A stretch of 64,000 nt of DNA from Phytomonospora sp040655735 (GTDB lineage: Bacteria > Actinomycetota > Actinomycetes > Mycobacteriales > Micromonosporaceae), in the NCBI RefSeq assembly GCF_040655735.1, contig NZ_JBFAKK010000003.1, forward strand, positions 186,001-250,000. The letters are read 5' to 3'. Every line of letters starts with the position of its first letter. The first letter of the stretch is position 1. A program made the position numbers and the translations under genes. Shown here one piece after another: positions 1-9,407 of the stretch. The notes under the pieces were generated by a model. It made no database searches. It saw only the letters and a list, made by a program, of their open reading frames with translations, and was not told where the DNA came from.

Positions 1-1718
1 TGGACACCGCCGTCGAGGGCGGATACGCCGTCGAACCGAAGCTCGACGGCGCCGCCATCGCCGCCCGCTACCGCGAGGGGAAGCTGGTGCAGCTCGTCGG
101 GCGCGGTGACGGCCGGGTCGGCGAGGACCTGTCGGCGGCGATCGGCACCATCGTGGGGCTTCCGGAGCGGCTGACGCGGCCGGTGACCGTCGAGGTCCGC
201 GGGGAGGTGCTGCTGACGCGCGAGCAGTTCGAGGTCGCCAACGAGCTGCGCCGCGCGAACAAGGGGAAGCCCTTCTCCAACGCCCGCAACGGCACCGCCG
301 GGACCCTGCGCGGCGCCGCCGGCCGCAAGTACCAGATCCCCACCACCTTCTACGGGTACGGGGCCGTCGCGCTCGACGGCGCCGAGGTGCTGCACGGCGG
401 CACCCACGCCGAGGTCATGGCGCAGGTCGCCGAGCTGGGCGTGCAGACCACCTCCGGCACCATCACCGGCCTGCGCGTCTACGAGACGCTGGAGGAGGTC
501 CAGGCGCGCGTCGAGGAGATCACCGCGATGCGCCCGGGCCTGCCCTACGGCATCGACGGCGTGGTCATCAAGGCCAACGACCTCGCCGAGCAGCGGGCCG
601 CCGGGTTCGCCACCCGCCACCCGCACTGGGCGATCGCCTACAAGCTCCCGCCGGTGGAACGGCAGACGAAGCTGCTGGCCGTCGAGTGGAACGTCGGGCG
701 CACCGGTGTCATCGCCCCGCGCGCGGTGCTGGAGCCGGTCGAGGTCGACGGCAGCGTCGTCCAGTACGCCACCCTGCACAACCCGGCGTTCATCACCGCC
801 AGCGGCATGATGATCAACGACACCGTGACCGTCTTCAAGGCCGGCGACATCATTCCCCGCATCGAGGCCCCCGTCGTCGCGCTGCGCGGCGAGGACGCCG
901 TCGCGATCGAGCTGCCGTCCGTCTGCCCCAAGTGCGGCGGGCCGATCGACACCTCCGGTGAGCGCTGGGAGTGCGCCAGCGGTGCGAGCGGGGGTTGCGG
1001 GCTGCTCGCGGCCCTGTCGTACGCCGTCGGGCGTGACCAGCTCGACATCGACGGTCTCGGCGGCACCTTCCTCGAAGCGCTGGTCGAGGCCGGGGACGTG
1101 CGCGACGTCGCCGACCTGTTCACGCTGACGCGCGAGCAGCTCACCGTCGCCGCCCGCAGCGAGAAGCGCGCCGACACCCTCCTCGGCCAGATCGAGGCGG
1201 CCAAGTCCAAGCCCCTCAGCAGAGTGTTCTGCTCGCTGGGCGTCGTCCGCACCGGCCGCACCCTGTCGAGAGAGATCGCCCGCCACTTCACCACCATGGA
1301 CGCCATCCGCGCCGCCGACGCCGACGCGCTCGCCCGTGTCCCCAAACTCCCCGGCGCCAACTCCCCCAAGATCGCCGCCCACATCGCCGCCATGGGGCCC
1401 GTGATCGACAAACTCGCCGCCGCCGGCGTCAACATGACCGAGCCCGTCACCGAAGGCGCCGACACCGGCCCCCTCGCCGGTGAGGTCGTGGTCGTCACCG
1501 GCGGTATGAACGGTCCCCTCGCCGGCCGCAACCGGACCGACATGCGCACCCTCATCGAAGACGCCGGTGGTACCTCCTCCGGCAGCGTCTCGAAGAAGAC
1601 CACGATCCTCGTCGCCGGCGAGAACGCCGGTTCCAAGGTCACCAAGGCCGAAGAACTCGGCGTCACCGTCCTCTCCGAGGACGACTTCGCCGCGCGAGTG
1701 GCGGAGTTCCTGGGGTAG
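1..1718 (+). CDS. ligA: NAD-dependent DNA ligase LigA, 5' end outside window
   Basis: This enzyme seals nicks in duplex DNA during replication and repair, using NAD+ as the adenylate donor. The reading frame is open from base 3, so the true start and roughly the first 110 residues (domain Ia and part of the adenylation domain) lie upstream. The catalytic KLDG motif is at 39-50, with Lys as the adenylated residue. The OB fold follows, then a four-cysteine zinc finger around 925-1000 (CPKC, then two more Cys with slightly unusual spacing), helix-hairpin-helix repeats around 1050-1420, and a C-terminal BRCT domain from about 1480. Extrapolated full length is near 690 residues, normal for LigA. 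The BRCT carries a GGMNGPL segment where most LigA proteins have a shorter turn. Actinomycetes sometimes carry a second LigA paralogue, so this may not be the only copy in the genome. Confidence 0.95.
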   Translation, partial: DTAVEGGYAVEPKLDGAAIAARYREGKLVQLVGRGDGRVGEDLSAAIGTIVGLPERLTRPVTVEVRGEVLLTREQFEVANELRRANKGKPFSNARNGTAGTLRGAAGRKYQIPTTFYGYGAVALDGAEVLHGGTHAEVMAQVAELGVQTTSGTITGLRVYETLEEVQARVEEITAMRPGLPYGIDGVVIKANDLAEQRAAGFATRHPHWAIAYKLPPVERQTKLLAVEWNVGRTGVIAPRAVLEPVEVDGSVVQYATLHNPAFITASGMMINDTVTVFKAGDIIPRIEAPVVALRGEDAVAIELPSVCPKCGGPIDTSGERWECASGASGGCGLLAALSYAVGRDQLDIDGLGGTFLEALVEAGDVRDVADLFTLTREQLTVAARSEKRADTLLGQIEAAKSKPLSRVFCSLGVVRTGRTLSREIARHFTTMDAIRAADADALARVPKLPGANSPKIAAHIAAMGPVIDKLAAAGVNMTEPVTEGADTGPLAGEVVVVTGGMNGPLAGRNRTDMRTLIEDAGGTSSGSVSKKTTILVAGENAGSKVTKAEELGVTVLSEDDFAARVAEFLG

Positions 1719-1963
1719 GGGCGGGCGGGGGCGGGGTCGGGCCGCCGGTGGGGCCGGGGCCGGACCGGGCTTGGTCAGGTTGGGCGGGCAGGCCTGGGTT
1801 GCCCGGCCGGGCTGGCTGGGGGTGAGGTGAGGCCAGTGGCAGCGCCAGCGCCAGCGGCGGCCGGGGACCGGTGACAGGCGCTGGTCCGTGCGGATGGCGT
1901 GTCACGGCTGCGAACCACGGAACACGGTCGGGTTCGCCGACCAAGTCCTCGTCAACCGTCACG

Positions 1964-2030
1964 CCCACCGCTCACCGGTCCGGTCCGCCTCCCACCGCTC
2001 ACCGGTCCGGTCCGCTTCCCATCGCTCAGG
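1964..2030. repeat. 27-bp tandem repeat, two full copies plus a partial
   Basis: A 27-bp unit beginning CCCACCGCTCACCGGTCCGG is repeated at 1964-1990 and 1991-2017, with the start of a third degenerate copy at 2018-2030. Each unit contains the palindromic core ACCGGT. It lies in the spacer between ligA and the immunity-like gene. Function is unknown. Confidence 0.7.
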
Positions 2031-2322
2031 GCCGACGGGTCCGCCCGTCCACCGCCTGCCACCCATCGCGCACCGTCTGCCGCCCGCGTCCAGCGGTCCG
2101 GGATTCTCGGCCGCTGATGCGACGGGAGCCCCGACGCCACCGAAGTACTCGCGCCGTCCGTGCCCCCTGGCGCACGCCCCGGCGACTCCCGCAAACGGCG
2201 AGCGCGGGTCGACGCGACGGAAGAATCCTCACCGCGTGTACTCGCCATCCCGGCGTCGATTTGACCTGGCAGTGGATGCCCCAGAGGTAAAGCATTGCCG
2301 GCCCTCAGACGCGCGATCATGC

Positions 2323-2367
2323 GCCGCCGCCCGCCGCCCGCCGCCCGCCGCCCGCCGCCCGCCGCCG
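2323..2367. repeat. 7-bp GCCCGCC tandem run
   Basis: About six perfect copies of a heptamer made only of G and C. The period is not a multiple of three, so it keeps frames open by composition rather than by selection. Confidence 0.75.
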
Positions 2368-2994
2368 ACTGTCCGCACTCGCCCCGCCTCCGCTATGTCC
2401 GGCTCGGCCGTTGTCCGCCTCACTGCTCCCGGCCGGCTGTCCCGGTCCTCAACGCCCCGCCGCTTTCCTTGCACCGACGGCGCCACTTCCCCGGCGACTC
2501 CCCCCAACCGCATCCGGTCCGGCCCAGCCCGGGAACGGGGCTCCACAACTCGCCGAACCTCTGCCGGATGGCCACCTGACATCGTCGTCCTCCACGTCGA
2601 CGATCGGCCCGCATCACCGCCTCCGCCCCTCACTGTGGGAACGCAGTTCTCGTCCGGCGCCCAGCGGTCCCACGCCGGCGTTCTGAGCGGTGCCTCTGCC
2701 GCGCCGTCCCCCTGCGGGCCGACGATCGCGGCCCTCACCAGACCACCGCCCGCTCCACCCCCCGTCCCTCAGTTTTCCGTTCCAGCAGCCGGGGCGTCGG
2801 GACGGCGCACCCAGCCGACGCCGCGACGGTCGCGGGCGCGCTACTCACGCCAAGCTTGTGCCACCCCGCCACCCCGCCACCCCGACCAAGCTCCGGAAAT
2901 ACCGTGCAGACATCCCTTCGCGGGCGGCGGTCTCGTCCCGTCTACGCCGCTCGCCCTCGCAGCACCGCCCCCTTTCCACTCGTCCACCCCGACC

Positions 2995-3573
2995 TCAACC
3001 CCAACCCCCGAACCGAGGCTCTGACGACTCGCCGAACATCGGGCCGTACTCCTGCCCTGCGCCATCGGCCACCACGTAGGCCGCTTCGGTTCTCGAAACC
3101 GCCTCCCACAGCCGAACCACGAGGTCGGCCACCGGGACCTGCGGTAGCGACAGGACCCCCAACAGGCGGGCACGTTCCTCGACGATCTCGGGCCTGTCCT
3201 CAATCGACTTCCGTTCGAGATGCCTCGCGGAGACCTGCATGACCTCCAGATCGCCGCCACCGGAGAACCCGAGGCAGTCCTGCCACTGCAACCCGATGAT
3301 GATCCCCAGTGCGCCGGGCAGGTCATCGGCGATCAGGCCGCACTCCCCTTCGGAACTCGCGAACACCACCGGTCGGCGGCCCTTCACCTCAACTCCCAGG
3401 AAATAGGCTCCACCCGCGAACTCTCCGGCGATGGGCTCCAACGCCTCGCCCGAGACGAGCCCCGACCCCTCGCCGTTCTCTTTGCGCCAGACGTCGAAGC
3501 CGAAGGACCTCAGCGGTTCACCGGCCTCCGGAGTACTCCGGATGAAACCGAGCAGCCGATCACTCGCGCTCAT
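2995..3573 (-). CDS. SUKH/SMI1-KNR4-like protein, candidate immunity protein
   Basis: A 192-residue soluble protein. The start chosen is the ATG at 3573 (MSASDRLLGF), because upstream in-frame sequence looks non-coding. The central stretch, GGAYFLGVEV then RPVVFASSEGECGLIADDL and later QWQDCLGFSGGG, resembles the conserved core of actinobacterial SUKH-superfamily proteins, where a Gly-rich beta strand precedes an SSEGE-type motif. Many SUKH proteins neutralise secreted polymorphic toxins. That role is inferred here from the fold resemblance and from its place 295 bp from, and divergent to, a gene with an injection-system cargo motif. There is no signal peptide and no membrane segment. It could instead be a housekeeping SMI1-like protein. 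Confidence 0.6.
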   Translation of the reverse strand: MSASDRLLGFIRSTPEAGEPLRSFGFDVWRKENGEGSGLVSGEALEPIAGEFAGGAYFLGVEVKGRRPVVFASSEGECGLIADDLPGALGIIIGLQWQDCLGFSGGGDLEVMQVSARHLERKSIEDRPEIVEERARLLGVLSLPQVPVADLVVRLWEAVSRTEAAYVVADGAGQEYGPMFGESSEPRFGGWG

Positions 3574-3868
3574 GAGATGGACGGTAGTGGGCGGCGTTCG
3601 TCCCCAAGCCGACCGCACCACCCCACTCCAAGCCCCTCCCGGCACGATCCCGCGCCGACTTCCCTTCCCCCGCCGCTGCCCTTATGGGACTTTGCCCGAA
3701 CAGTGCCGACAATTCACCCTCGAACCAGGACGTCCGCCACCGCCGCGCCGGATCCGCTCGCGATCCCGCCGCCCGGCAACGCGGCCGCCTGTCAAGCGCC
3801 GGGCCCTGTGGTGGGTCGCCCGGCGTGGTGGGTTTCGACGGTCGGCGAAGGTGGGTGTTGCCGTGTTC

Positions 3869-5152
3869 ATGGCCCGAGGTGTAGCGCGGGATCCGGCCGG
3901 CGGGTGGGCTCGCGGGGGAGGAGCGGGCCGGGGCCCGCGACCGTCCCCGGCTCGCGGCCCCGTGTCGGTGCTCGACCTCCAGCGCACGGCCGGCAACCGG
4001 GCGGTGTGCGCACTCGTCCGGTCGGGCGGCCTGAAGCGCTCCGGCGGCGGCCTCGGGGCCGGAGCCGGGGTGGTGCAGCGCTCCCCCAAGGCGCCCAAGC
4101 CGCCCAGCGTGACGACCCGGCTGGCCACGCTGGAGGAGCAGCAGGCGATCACGGCCAAGCGCGTCGCCGCGCTGGAGGTCGACGCGCGCTGGCGCGCCCG
4201 CTTCGGCGAGAAGTTCGCCGACTACGAACAGGTCGTCCACCGCATCAGCGGCGGCATCGAGGCGGCCACCACCGGCTTCCAGAGCGCCCAGCAGGAACAG
4301 GCGCAGGCCAACGCGCTCGCCGTCCAGGTCATGGGCATGATGGCGACCGTCGCCTTCTCCGCCGGCCTCGAATGGGCGCTGACCCTCGGACTCGGCCGCC
4401 TCGGCTTCAAGGCCGACCGGATCCAGACCGTCGTCGAGGCCGTCGAGAACCCCCTCAACACCGCCGCCCAGGGCACGGTGAACATCGTCGCGACCGCGCG
4501 GGGCGCCTCCGACGCCAAGCACGGCCAGACCCCGACGGTGCAGGCACCGGAGGGCACCCCGGGCACGAACTCCGCGTCGGGCGCCGAGGTGACCGCGGGC
4601 GCCGCCGACCCGGGGGCGATCAGCAGCCCGATGGCCTTCCTCACCGGCAACCTGGAGCGCCTCGCCGCGAAGCGCCAGGGCATCGAAGGGGCTTTCGCGA
4701 CCCGCGCCCAGCGCCTGGCGGGCATGACCCCCGAGGCATGGAGCACCTTCGACCCGGCGGCCCAGAACGCGACCTACCAGACCCACTACGACGACCTGTC
4801 CCGAACCTCCTCGGGCATCTCCGCGATGCGTTCGGCCACCGACGTGGCGCACATCCTCGAACGCCACATGTGGGCCAAGTGGATCAAGGCCCAGGACCTC
4901 GCGGCCCGCGCCGCCATCGACGACGCGCTCGCCGCCGGGAATCCCATCGACCTCGACCCCAACCGCCCCGGCCGCACTCCCGAGTTCGGCCTCGGCGGCT
5001 ACGTCGAGGACCGGCTCAACGCCCTGTCGGTCGCGCGCTTCGCCGGCGTCGTGCTCACCGGCCACTGGTGGTCGTCGAACGAGCCCGACAACTGGAAGCA
5101 CGTGCTCTTCGAATGGGCCTCGCTCTACGGCGAGAGCGTGGCGAACGCCTAG
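3869..5152 (+). CDS. LQRTAGNRAV-motif protein, candidate eCIS cargo/toxin
   Basis: A 427-residue protein from the ATG at 3869; GTG codons at 3851 and 3863 are alternative starts, and no ribosome site decides between them. Residues 37-46 read LQRTAGNRAV, a short motif found near the N-termini of DUF4157 and related proteins linked to extracellular contractile injection systems. A second (V)QR element follows at 69-71. Residues 80-180 are helical and Ala/Gln-rich; residues near 160-185 contain a weak hydrophobic patch. The last 110 residues are more conserved-looking (DVAHILERHMWAKW, then GHWWSSNEPDNWKHVLFEW) with paired His and Trp residues, suggesting an enzymatic or toxin domain that I cannot name. 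It is convergent with the next gene (7-bp gap). Function is inference; the motif is seen directly. Confidence 0.75.
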   Translation: MARGVARDPAGGWARGGGAGRGPRPSPARGPVSVLDLQRTAGNRAVCALVRSGGLKRSGGGLGAGAGVVQRSPKAPKPPSVTTRLATLEEQQAITAKRVAALEVDARWRARFGEKFADYEQVVHRISGGIEAATTGFQSAQQEQAQANALAVQVMGMMATVAFSAGLEWALTLGLGRLGFKADRIQTVVEAVENPLNTAAQGTVNIVATARGASDAKHGQTPTVQAPEGTPGTNSASGAEVTAGAADPGAISSPMAFLTGNLERLAAKRQGIEGAFATRAQRLAGMTPEAWSTFDPAAQNATYQTHYDDLSRTSSGISAMRSATDVAHILERHMWAKWIKAQDLAARAAIDDALAAGNPIDLDPNRPGRTPEFGLGGYVEDRLNALSVARFAGVVLTGHWWSSNEPDNWKHVLFEWASLYGESVANA

Positions 5153-5159
5153 CGCCGGC

Positions 5160-5642
5160 TCACTTCAGCGCCGCGCGCGCCTCGGCGGCCAGCCCGTCCA
5201 GCCCGTCGAGGGTCTCGGCCCGACCGGGCTCGTCGCCGGGCAGCCCGCGCGCGTACGCCAGCGCCCGTGCTCCGCACTCGTACAACGCCGGCAGCAGCTC
5301 GACCGTCGGCGCGGACAGTACGGCGTCGGCGACACCGGCACCATCCACAATGGATGGCCCGGAGACCGTCGTGTCCTCGCCCGCGACGGCCAGGCCGTAC
5401 TCGCCCGGATAGCGCGTCACGTAGGCCCCGAAGTCCTCGCCCGCCGACAACCGCGCCACGGCCTCGAAGCAGCTCGCGATCAGCGCGGTGAGGTCGTCCT
5501 CCACGAAGACCTCACGGCCTTCGGCGGCGAAGAGCAGACGCCCGTACCAGTCGTGGAAAGGCTCGTCGGGAACGACCTCGGGCCCGGGTTCGACGTCGAA
5601 CCCCCGCTCGCTCCGGACGGCGAACTGCACGCTCACAGGCAT
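5160..5642 (-). CDS. small acidic protein, candidate immunity protein
   Basis: A 160-residue acidic soluble protein starting at the ATG at 5642 (MPVSVQFAV). It lies 8 bp downstream of the large toxin-like gene on the same strand, so the two are almost certainly co-transcribed and translationally coupled. This is the usual position of an immunity gene behind a polymorphic toxin. The sequence has the look of an alpha/beta immunity fold (HDWYGRLLFAAEGREVFVEDD, then helices with SCFEAVARL), but no family is recognised. Its 3' end faces the LQRTAGNRAV gene at a distance of 7 bp. Confidence 0.7.
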   Translation of the reverse strand: MPVSVQFAVRSERGFDVEPGPEVVPDEPFHDWYGRLLFAAEGREVFVEDDLTALIASCFEAVARLSAGEDFGAYVTRYPGEYGLAVAGEDTTVSGPSIVDGAGVADAVLSAPTVELLPALYECGARALAYARGLPGDEPGRAETLDGLDGLAAEARAALK

Positions 5643-5650
5643 GGCTGACC

Positions 5651-8600
5651 CTAACCCACGATCAATCGCAGGGCGTCGATCAGCGCCTGCGTCAGGTTCT
5701 GCACCCCGGGCCCGGCCACCGGGAAGAACTGCCCGATCACCGGCGAGGCGTTCGGCTGCAAGGTCCCGAACTGGACCTCGAACCCGCTCGGCAGCATGAT
5801 CCGCACGGGCCCCTTGATCGTCCCGTGCGTGACGACCGCGTTCGACTGGCCGCCGTTGAGGACCCGCAGCGGCGTCGGGAGGGTCACCGGGGTGGCCCCC
5901 ATCGTCCGCGTCGTCGCCATGGCGCCGGCGTTGTCGAGCAGCGTCACGGCCGACTGCAACTCCGCCTGCACCTCGGCGGCGGTGAAGTGCGGCGGCCAGA
6001 AGGTCTGCCCGGTCGGGTTGACCCCGGTCGCGAAGTTGTAGTGCGCCAAGGTGTGCTCGTCGCACATGTGCGCCAGGTTGGAACCCGAGTACGGCCCCAG
6101 CGCCGGCCCGGTCGCCGGCGGCAGCGTGCGGGCGTGCAGGGCCCGCGCCATCGCCCCGAGCCGCTGGAACTCCGCGGCGTTCCCGCCGGAGAGCGTGACC
6201 AGGTCGGCGACGTCGGCTCCCGCGTGCCCCCGGCCGACCGCGATGTCCATCAGGTCGGCCAGCAGCGCCGAACTCGGTTTGCCGCCGGCGCCCGCGATCA
6301 GGGTGCGCAGCCGCGTCCCGTCGTTGCCGAGCGCGGTCAGCATCCGAGACAACTGCGGGATGTCGTCGGTCAGCGTGATCAGCTCGTCGAGCAGGGGCGC
6401 GTTGTTGCGCAGGCGGGTCAGCAGCCCGGTCAGCTCGGCCGGCGTCGCGGTGCCCGCCAGCAAGCGGCCGAGCATCGCCGCGTCGCCGCCGCTGGCGGTC
6501 ACGATCCCCAGGAGCCGGTTGACCTCGGCGACCGTCCCGGCCCGCGCGATCATCACGCGGATCAGCGCGGCGTCCCCGCCGGCCGCCGTGACCGCCCGCA
6601 CCATCTGCGCCACCTCGGTCCACGTCGAACCGGACAGCAACTGCTCCAGCAGCGCCCCGTCGCCCCCGAGAGCGGTGACCACGACCCGCAACTCCGCCGC
6701 GCTCGGCGCCGCCCGCAGCAGCCGCAGCAGCCTCGGCGTCCCGCCAAGCAGCGCGCGCAACTCCATGAACTCGGTGATGCTCGCCGTCCGCCGCACCGCG
6801 AGCATGATCTCCTCGATCGTCTGGAGATCGGCGATGATCACCCGGACGGCCGCGATGTCACCGCGCGCCCAGATCAGCAGCATCACGAAGCGCGTTCCGC
6901 CGCCCAGCGACTCGGCCAGCCGGGCCAGCCACTTCGCCTCGGACAAGAACTTCAGCACCCGCCCGGGAATGACGATGGACACGATGTCGAAGATCGACCG
7001 CCCGACGAGCTTGCCCCGCTCGTAGTCGGACAGGTCGTCGCGGATCCACGCCTGGTAGACGCGCCACGCCGCGATGACCACCAGTACCGCGATGCCGATG
7101 ACGGCGAGCACCAGCAGCACGACCTTGATGACCGCCGCAGCCGCCGCGATGGCCGCCGCGACCGCCGCGATCACCTCCAGGAGCAGCCCGATCCCGCCGA
7201 TCGCGAGGATGATCAGCGCCACCACCAGCACGACGGCCAGCACGACCAGGATGATGACCAGCAGGACCTTCACGAAGTCCCACAGCTCCAAGAGGAACCC
7301 GACCAGGATCCCGCCGATGAAGTTCGCGGCCCGAGACAGCCAGCTCTCGTCCTGGATCTCCCGCGCCCGCTCGTCGATCTTCCCGCCGAGCTCGGTCACG
7401 ACCCGCTCCTGCGCGCCGATCGTGTCGTCGACCTTGCGGGCCATCTGCCCCTGCGCCTCGGTGAGCTGCCGCGCCCAGGACGCGTCGGCCTCCGTGACCG
7501 CCCGCGCGGACTCCCGGTCCACGTCGGTGACCGCCCCGGTCATCCCGTCGACGGCGTCGCGCGCGGTGTCGGCGATCCCGCCGTTGGTCTGCGACATCGT
7601 GTCGGCGCAACGCGCCTCGAAGTCCGACGCCGCCCGCGACAGCGGCTCGGTCGCCTGCGCCGTCCCCGCCCCGATCCGCCCGGCGGCCTCGGCGGCCCCG
7701 GCGTCCATCGCCTGACCGACCTGCAGGACCTGATCCTCCTGCGCCGCGTCGAACTCCCCGAGACTGCTCGACAACTCCTGGTCGGCCTCCTCCAGAACCT
7801 GCTCGCAGGCCTGCGGCGGCGCACCCGCCAACGTGGACGCGACCCGCTCACGGAAACCGTCGAGCGAGGAGTACGCCAACTCGGTCTGCGCGTCGATCTG
7901 ACCCACCGCCGACTCGCCCTGCCTCGCCATGCCGTCCGCACCGGCCTGCCCGAGCTGCGCCAGCGCCGGATTCAGCGCCGCACGCTGCTGCCCGATGTCG
8001 GCCACCAACCGGTCGTGCGAGCGCTGGAGGCCGTCGATCGCCTCATCGGCGGAACGGTTGATCGACTCGGTCGAGGTACCGCGCTCGCCGTCGATCCGGC
8101 GGTGCCCGGCCGTGCGCGCCTCCTCGAAGCGCGCGGCGGCGTCGCGGCCCTCACCGGTGAACTTCTCGGCGAGCTCGGCGGCGTCCTTGCGGACGGCCTT
8201 GGCGGCCTCACCGCCGGCGTCCTCGATCTTCCGCGCGGCCTCGGCGGCCATGTCGCGCGCCTCGGCGCCGATGCGCGGGCCGCGTTCGACCTCGCGGTAC
8301 TGGCCGGCCTTCTGCTCGCCCAGCGCGCGGGCCCGTCCGGCGCGGGTGTTGCACTCGCGCACGGCCCGTCCGGCCTCGGTCTCACCGGCGGTGCGGGCCG
8401 CGCGGGCCTGCGCGGCCGCCGCGTCGGTCATGGCGGTCTTGTGCCGGTCGATCGTGGTGTCGAGGGCGGCGTTCTGGGTGCGGGCGGTGTCGGTGACCTC
8501 GCCGAGTTTGGTGCGGCGCTGGGCGTTGATGCCGTCGCGGGCCTGCGTGAAGGCGGTGCGGACCTGGTCGAGTGACTGGGTGAGGCTCGTCTGGAGGGCC

Positions 8601-9280
8601 TGCCGCTCGGTCAGCGCGGCGGTCGAGACGACCTGGCCCGACGCGGTCGCGGACGCCCGGATCCGTTCCCGCCGGGCCGTCGCGGCGGCCTGAACGGCGG
8701 TCCGCCGCGCGGTCACCCGCTCTTCGAGCCCCGCGGGCCCGCCGCCGCCGGTCGCCGTCGGCGTGGGACCGCTGTCGGTGGTGGGAGCTGTAGGTGCGGG
8801 TGCCGTGTCCACAGTGGGGGCCGGGCTCGCGGGCGCGGGTGGTGCCGTCGGTGCCCCGGGTGCGGACGGCGTCGCTTCGGCCCGTGCGGGCGGCGGCGCC
8901 TGCGGGACCTCCGGCGTGGCGGACACCGGCGGGGCGGCCGGTGCGGCTTCCGGCGGCCCTCCGGCAGGCGGACGCGGTGGTGGCGCCGCGACGGGCGCAG
9001 GGGCGGCCTCCTCGGGGCCGTCCTGCCGCTGCAAGGGAACCGGTTCGGCGTCGACCGTCGCCCGCCCGGCGGACTGGCCGCCGAGCAGCGTCGCCATCCC
9101 GCGCTGACCCACGGCCTTCTGCAGCGCGAGGATCGCGCGCGGCTGCATCAGCACACGCGGCCGCGTCGTGTCCGGCCCACCGGTCCGAACGACCGGCCGC
9201 TCATCGCGCCCGGCCTCCGAGCGCGCCGAGGCGGCCTCGGCGGAGGTCTCGGCCTCCCCACTCCGCTCGCTGCGACGCAT
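5651..9280 (-). CDS. 1209-aa multidomain toxin-like protein with N-terminal cargo motif
   Basis: Start chosen at the ATG at 9280 (MRRSERSGEA); a GTG at 9319 is possible. Residues 51-61 (LALQKAVGQRG) match the LQxxxGNR-type motif of eCIS-associated proteins, and an LQR element follows at 83-85. Residues 86-185 are a Pro/Ala/Thr linker. About 190-650 is almost entirely charged Ala-rich helix, predicted coiled coil. Residues 651-744 are strongly hydrophobic with several transmembrane-length helices of Val/Leu/Ile/Ala, resembling a translocation or pore domain. Residues 825-1050 are helical leucine-rich repeats of about 30 residues with recurring LLxxL and GGD(A/G) turns. The last 155 residues (HMCDEHTLAHYNF, QTFWPPHF) look like a separate His-rich toxin domain. 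There is no signal peptide, as expected for an injected cargo. The downstream gene (5160-5642) may provide immunity. Domain order is seen; delivery by an injection system is inference. Confidence 0.8.
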   Translation of the reverse strand: MRRSERSGEAETSAEAASARSEAGRDERPVVRTGGPDTTRPRVLMQPRAILALQKAVGQRGMATLLGGQSAGRATVDAEPVPLQRQDGPEEAAPAPVAAPPPRPPAGGPPEAAPAAPPVSATPEVPQAPPPARAEATPSAPGAPTAPPAPASPAPTVDTAPAPTAPTTDSGPTPTATGGGGPAGLEERVTARRTAVQAAATARRERIRASATASGQVVSTAALTERQALQTSLTQSLDQVRTAFTQARDGINAQRRTKLGEVTDTARTQNAALDTTIDRHKTAMTDAAAAQARAARTAGETEAGRAVRECNTRAGRARALGEQKAGQYREVERGPRIGAEARDMAAEAARKIEDAGGEAAKAVRKDAAELAEKFTGEGRDAAARFEEARTAGHRRIDGERGTSTESINRSADEAIDGLQRSHDRLVADIGQQRAALNPALAQLGQAGADGMARQGESAVGQIDAQTELAYSSLDGFRERVASTLAGAPPQACEQVLEEADQELSSSLGEFDAAQEDQVLQVGQAMDAGAAEAAGRIGAGTAQATEPLSRAASDFEARCADTMSQTNGGIADTARDAVDGMTGAVTDVDRESARAVTEADASWARQLTEAQGQMARKVDDTIGAQERVVTELGGKIDERAREIQDESWLSRAANFIGGILVGFLLELWDFVKVLLVIILVVLAVVLVVALIILAIGGIGLLLEVIAAVAAAIAAAAAVIKVVLLVLAVIGIAVLVVIAAWRVYQAWIRDDLSDYERGKLVGRSIFDIVSIVIPGRVLKFLSEAKWLARLAESLGGGTRFVMLLIWARGDIAAVRVIIADLQTIEEIMLAVRRTASITEFMELRALLGGTPRLLRLLRAAPSAAELRVVVTALGGDGALLEQLLSGSTWTEVAQMVRAVTAAGGDAALIRVMIARAGTVAEVNRLLGIVTASGGDAAMLGRLLAGTATPAELTGLLTRLRNNAPLLDELITLTDDIPQLSRMLTALGNDGTRLRTLIAGAGGKPSSALLADLMDIAVGRGHAGADVADLVTLSGGNAAEFQRLGAMARALHARTLPPATGPALGPYSGSNLAHMCDEHTLAHYNFATGVNPTGQTFWPPHFTAAEVQAELQSAVTLLDNAGAMATTRTMGATPVTLPTPLRVLNGGQSNAVVTHGTIKGPVRIMLPSGFEVQFGTLQPNASPVIGQFFPVAGPGVQNLTQALIDALRLIVG

Positions 9281-9407
9281 ATCCCGATGGTGGCCAGCCG
9301 ACGAGCCTGGGGGGAGCACGAAGGGGCAGCACTAAGGGCATCGCGCGCTGAGGAGCCAACGGTTAACCCACTTGCCGAAACCGAGCGGGGGCCGGTAGAA
9401 CTCCGGC

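Larger units (their letters stand above)
1719..2994. other. gene-free GC-rich spacer with short repeats
   Basis: No convincing gene is seen in these 1.28 kb. Open frames exist on both strands but translate to Pro/Arg/Ser-rich or Gly/Arg-rich sequence without recognisable domains, good starts or normal codon use. The stretch holds a 27-bp tandem duplication (1964-2030) and a run of a 7-bp GCCCGCC unit (2323-2367). A 7-bp period would shift frame at every copy, which argues against coding. Confidence 0.6.

Noticed and set aside
1888..3024. 378-codon plus-strand frame between ligA and the SUKH-like gene
   Set aside because: Pro/Ser/Arg-rich, runs through tandem repeats, no domain and no ribosome site, and overlaps the better-supported minus-strand gene.
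5825..8575. 916-codon plus-strand frame opposite the large toxin-like gene
   Set aside because: Arg/Asp/Pro-rich shadow frame of a minus-strand gene with regular domain structure; typical artefact of high GC.
5651..9280. Chemoreceptor or phage tape-measure protein
   Set aside because: The coiled coil and hydrophobic block suggested both, but there is no receptor signalling domain, no phage genes nearby, and the N-terminal LQ-GQR motif and C-terminal domain fit a cargo protein better.
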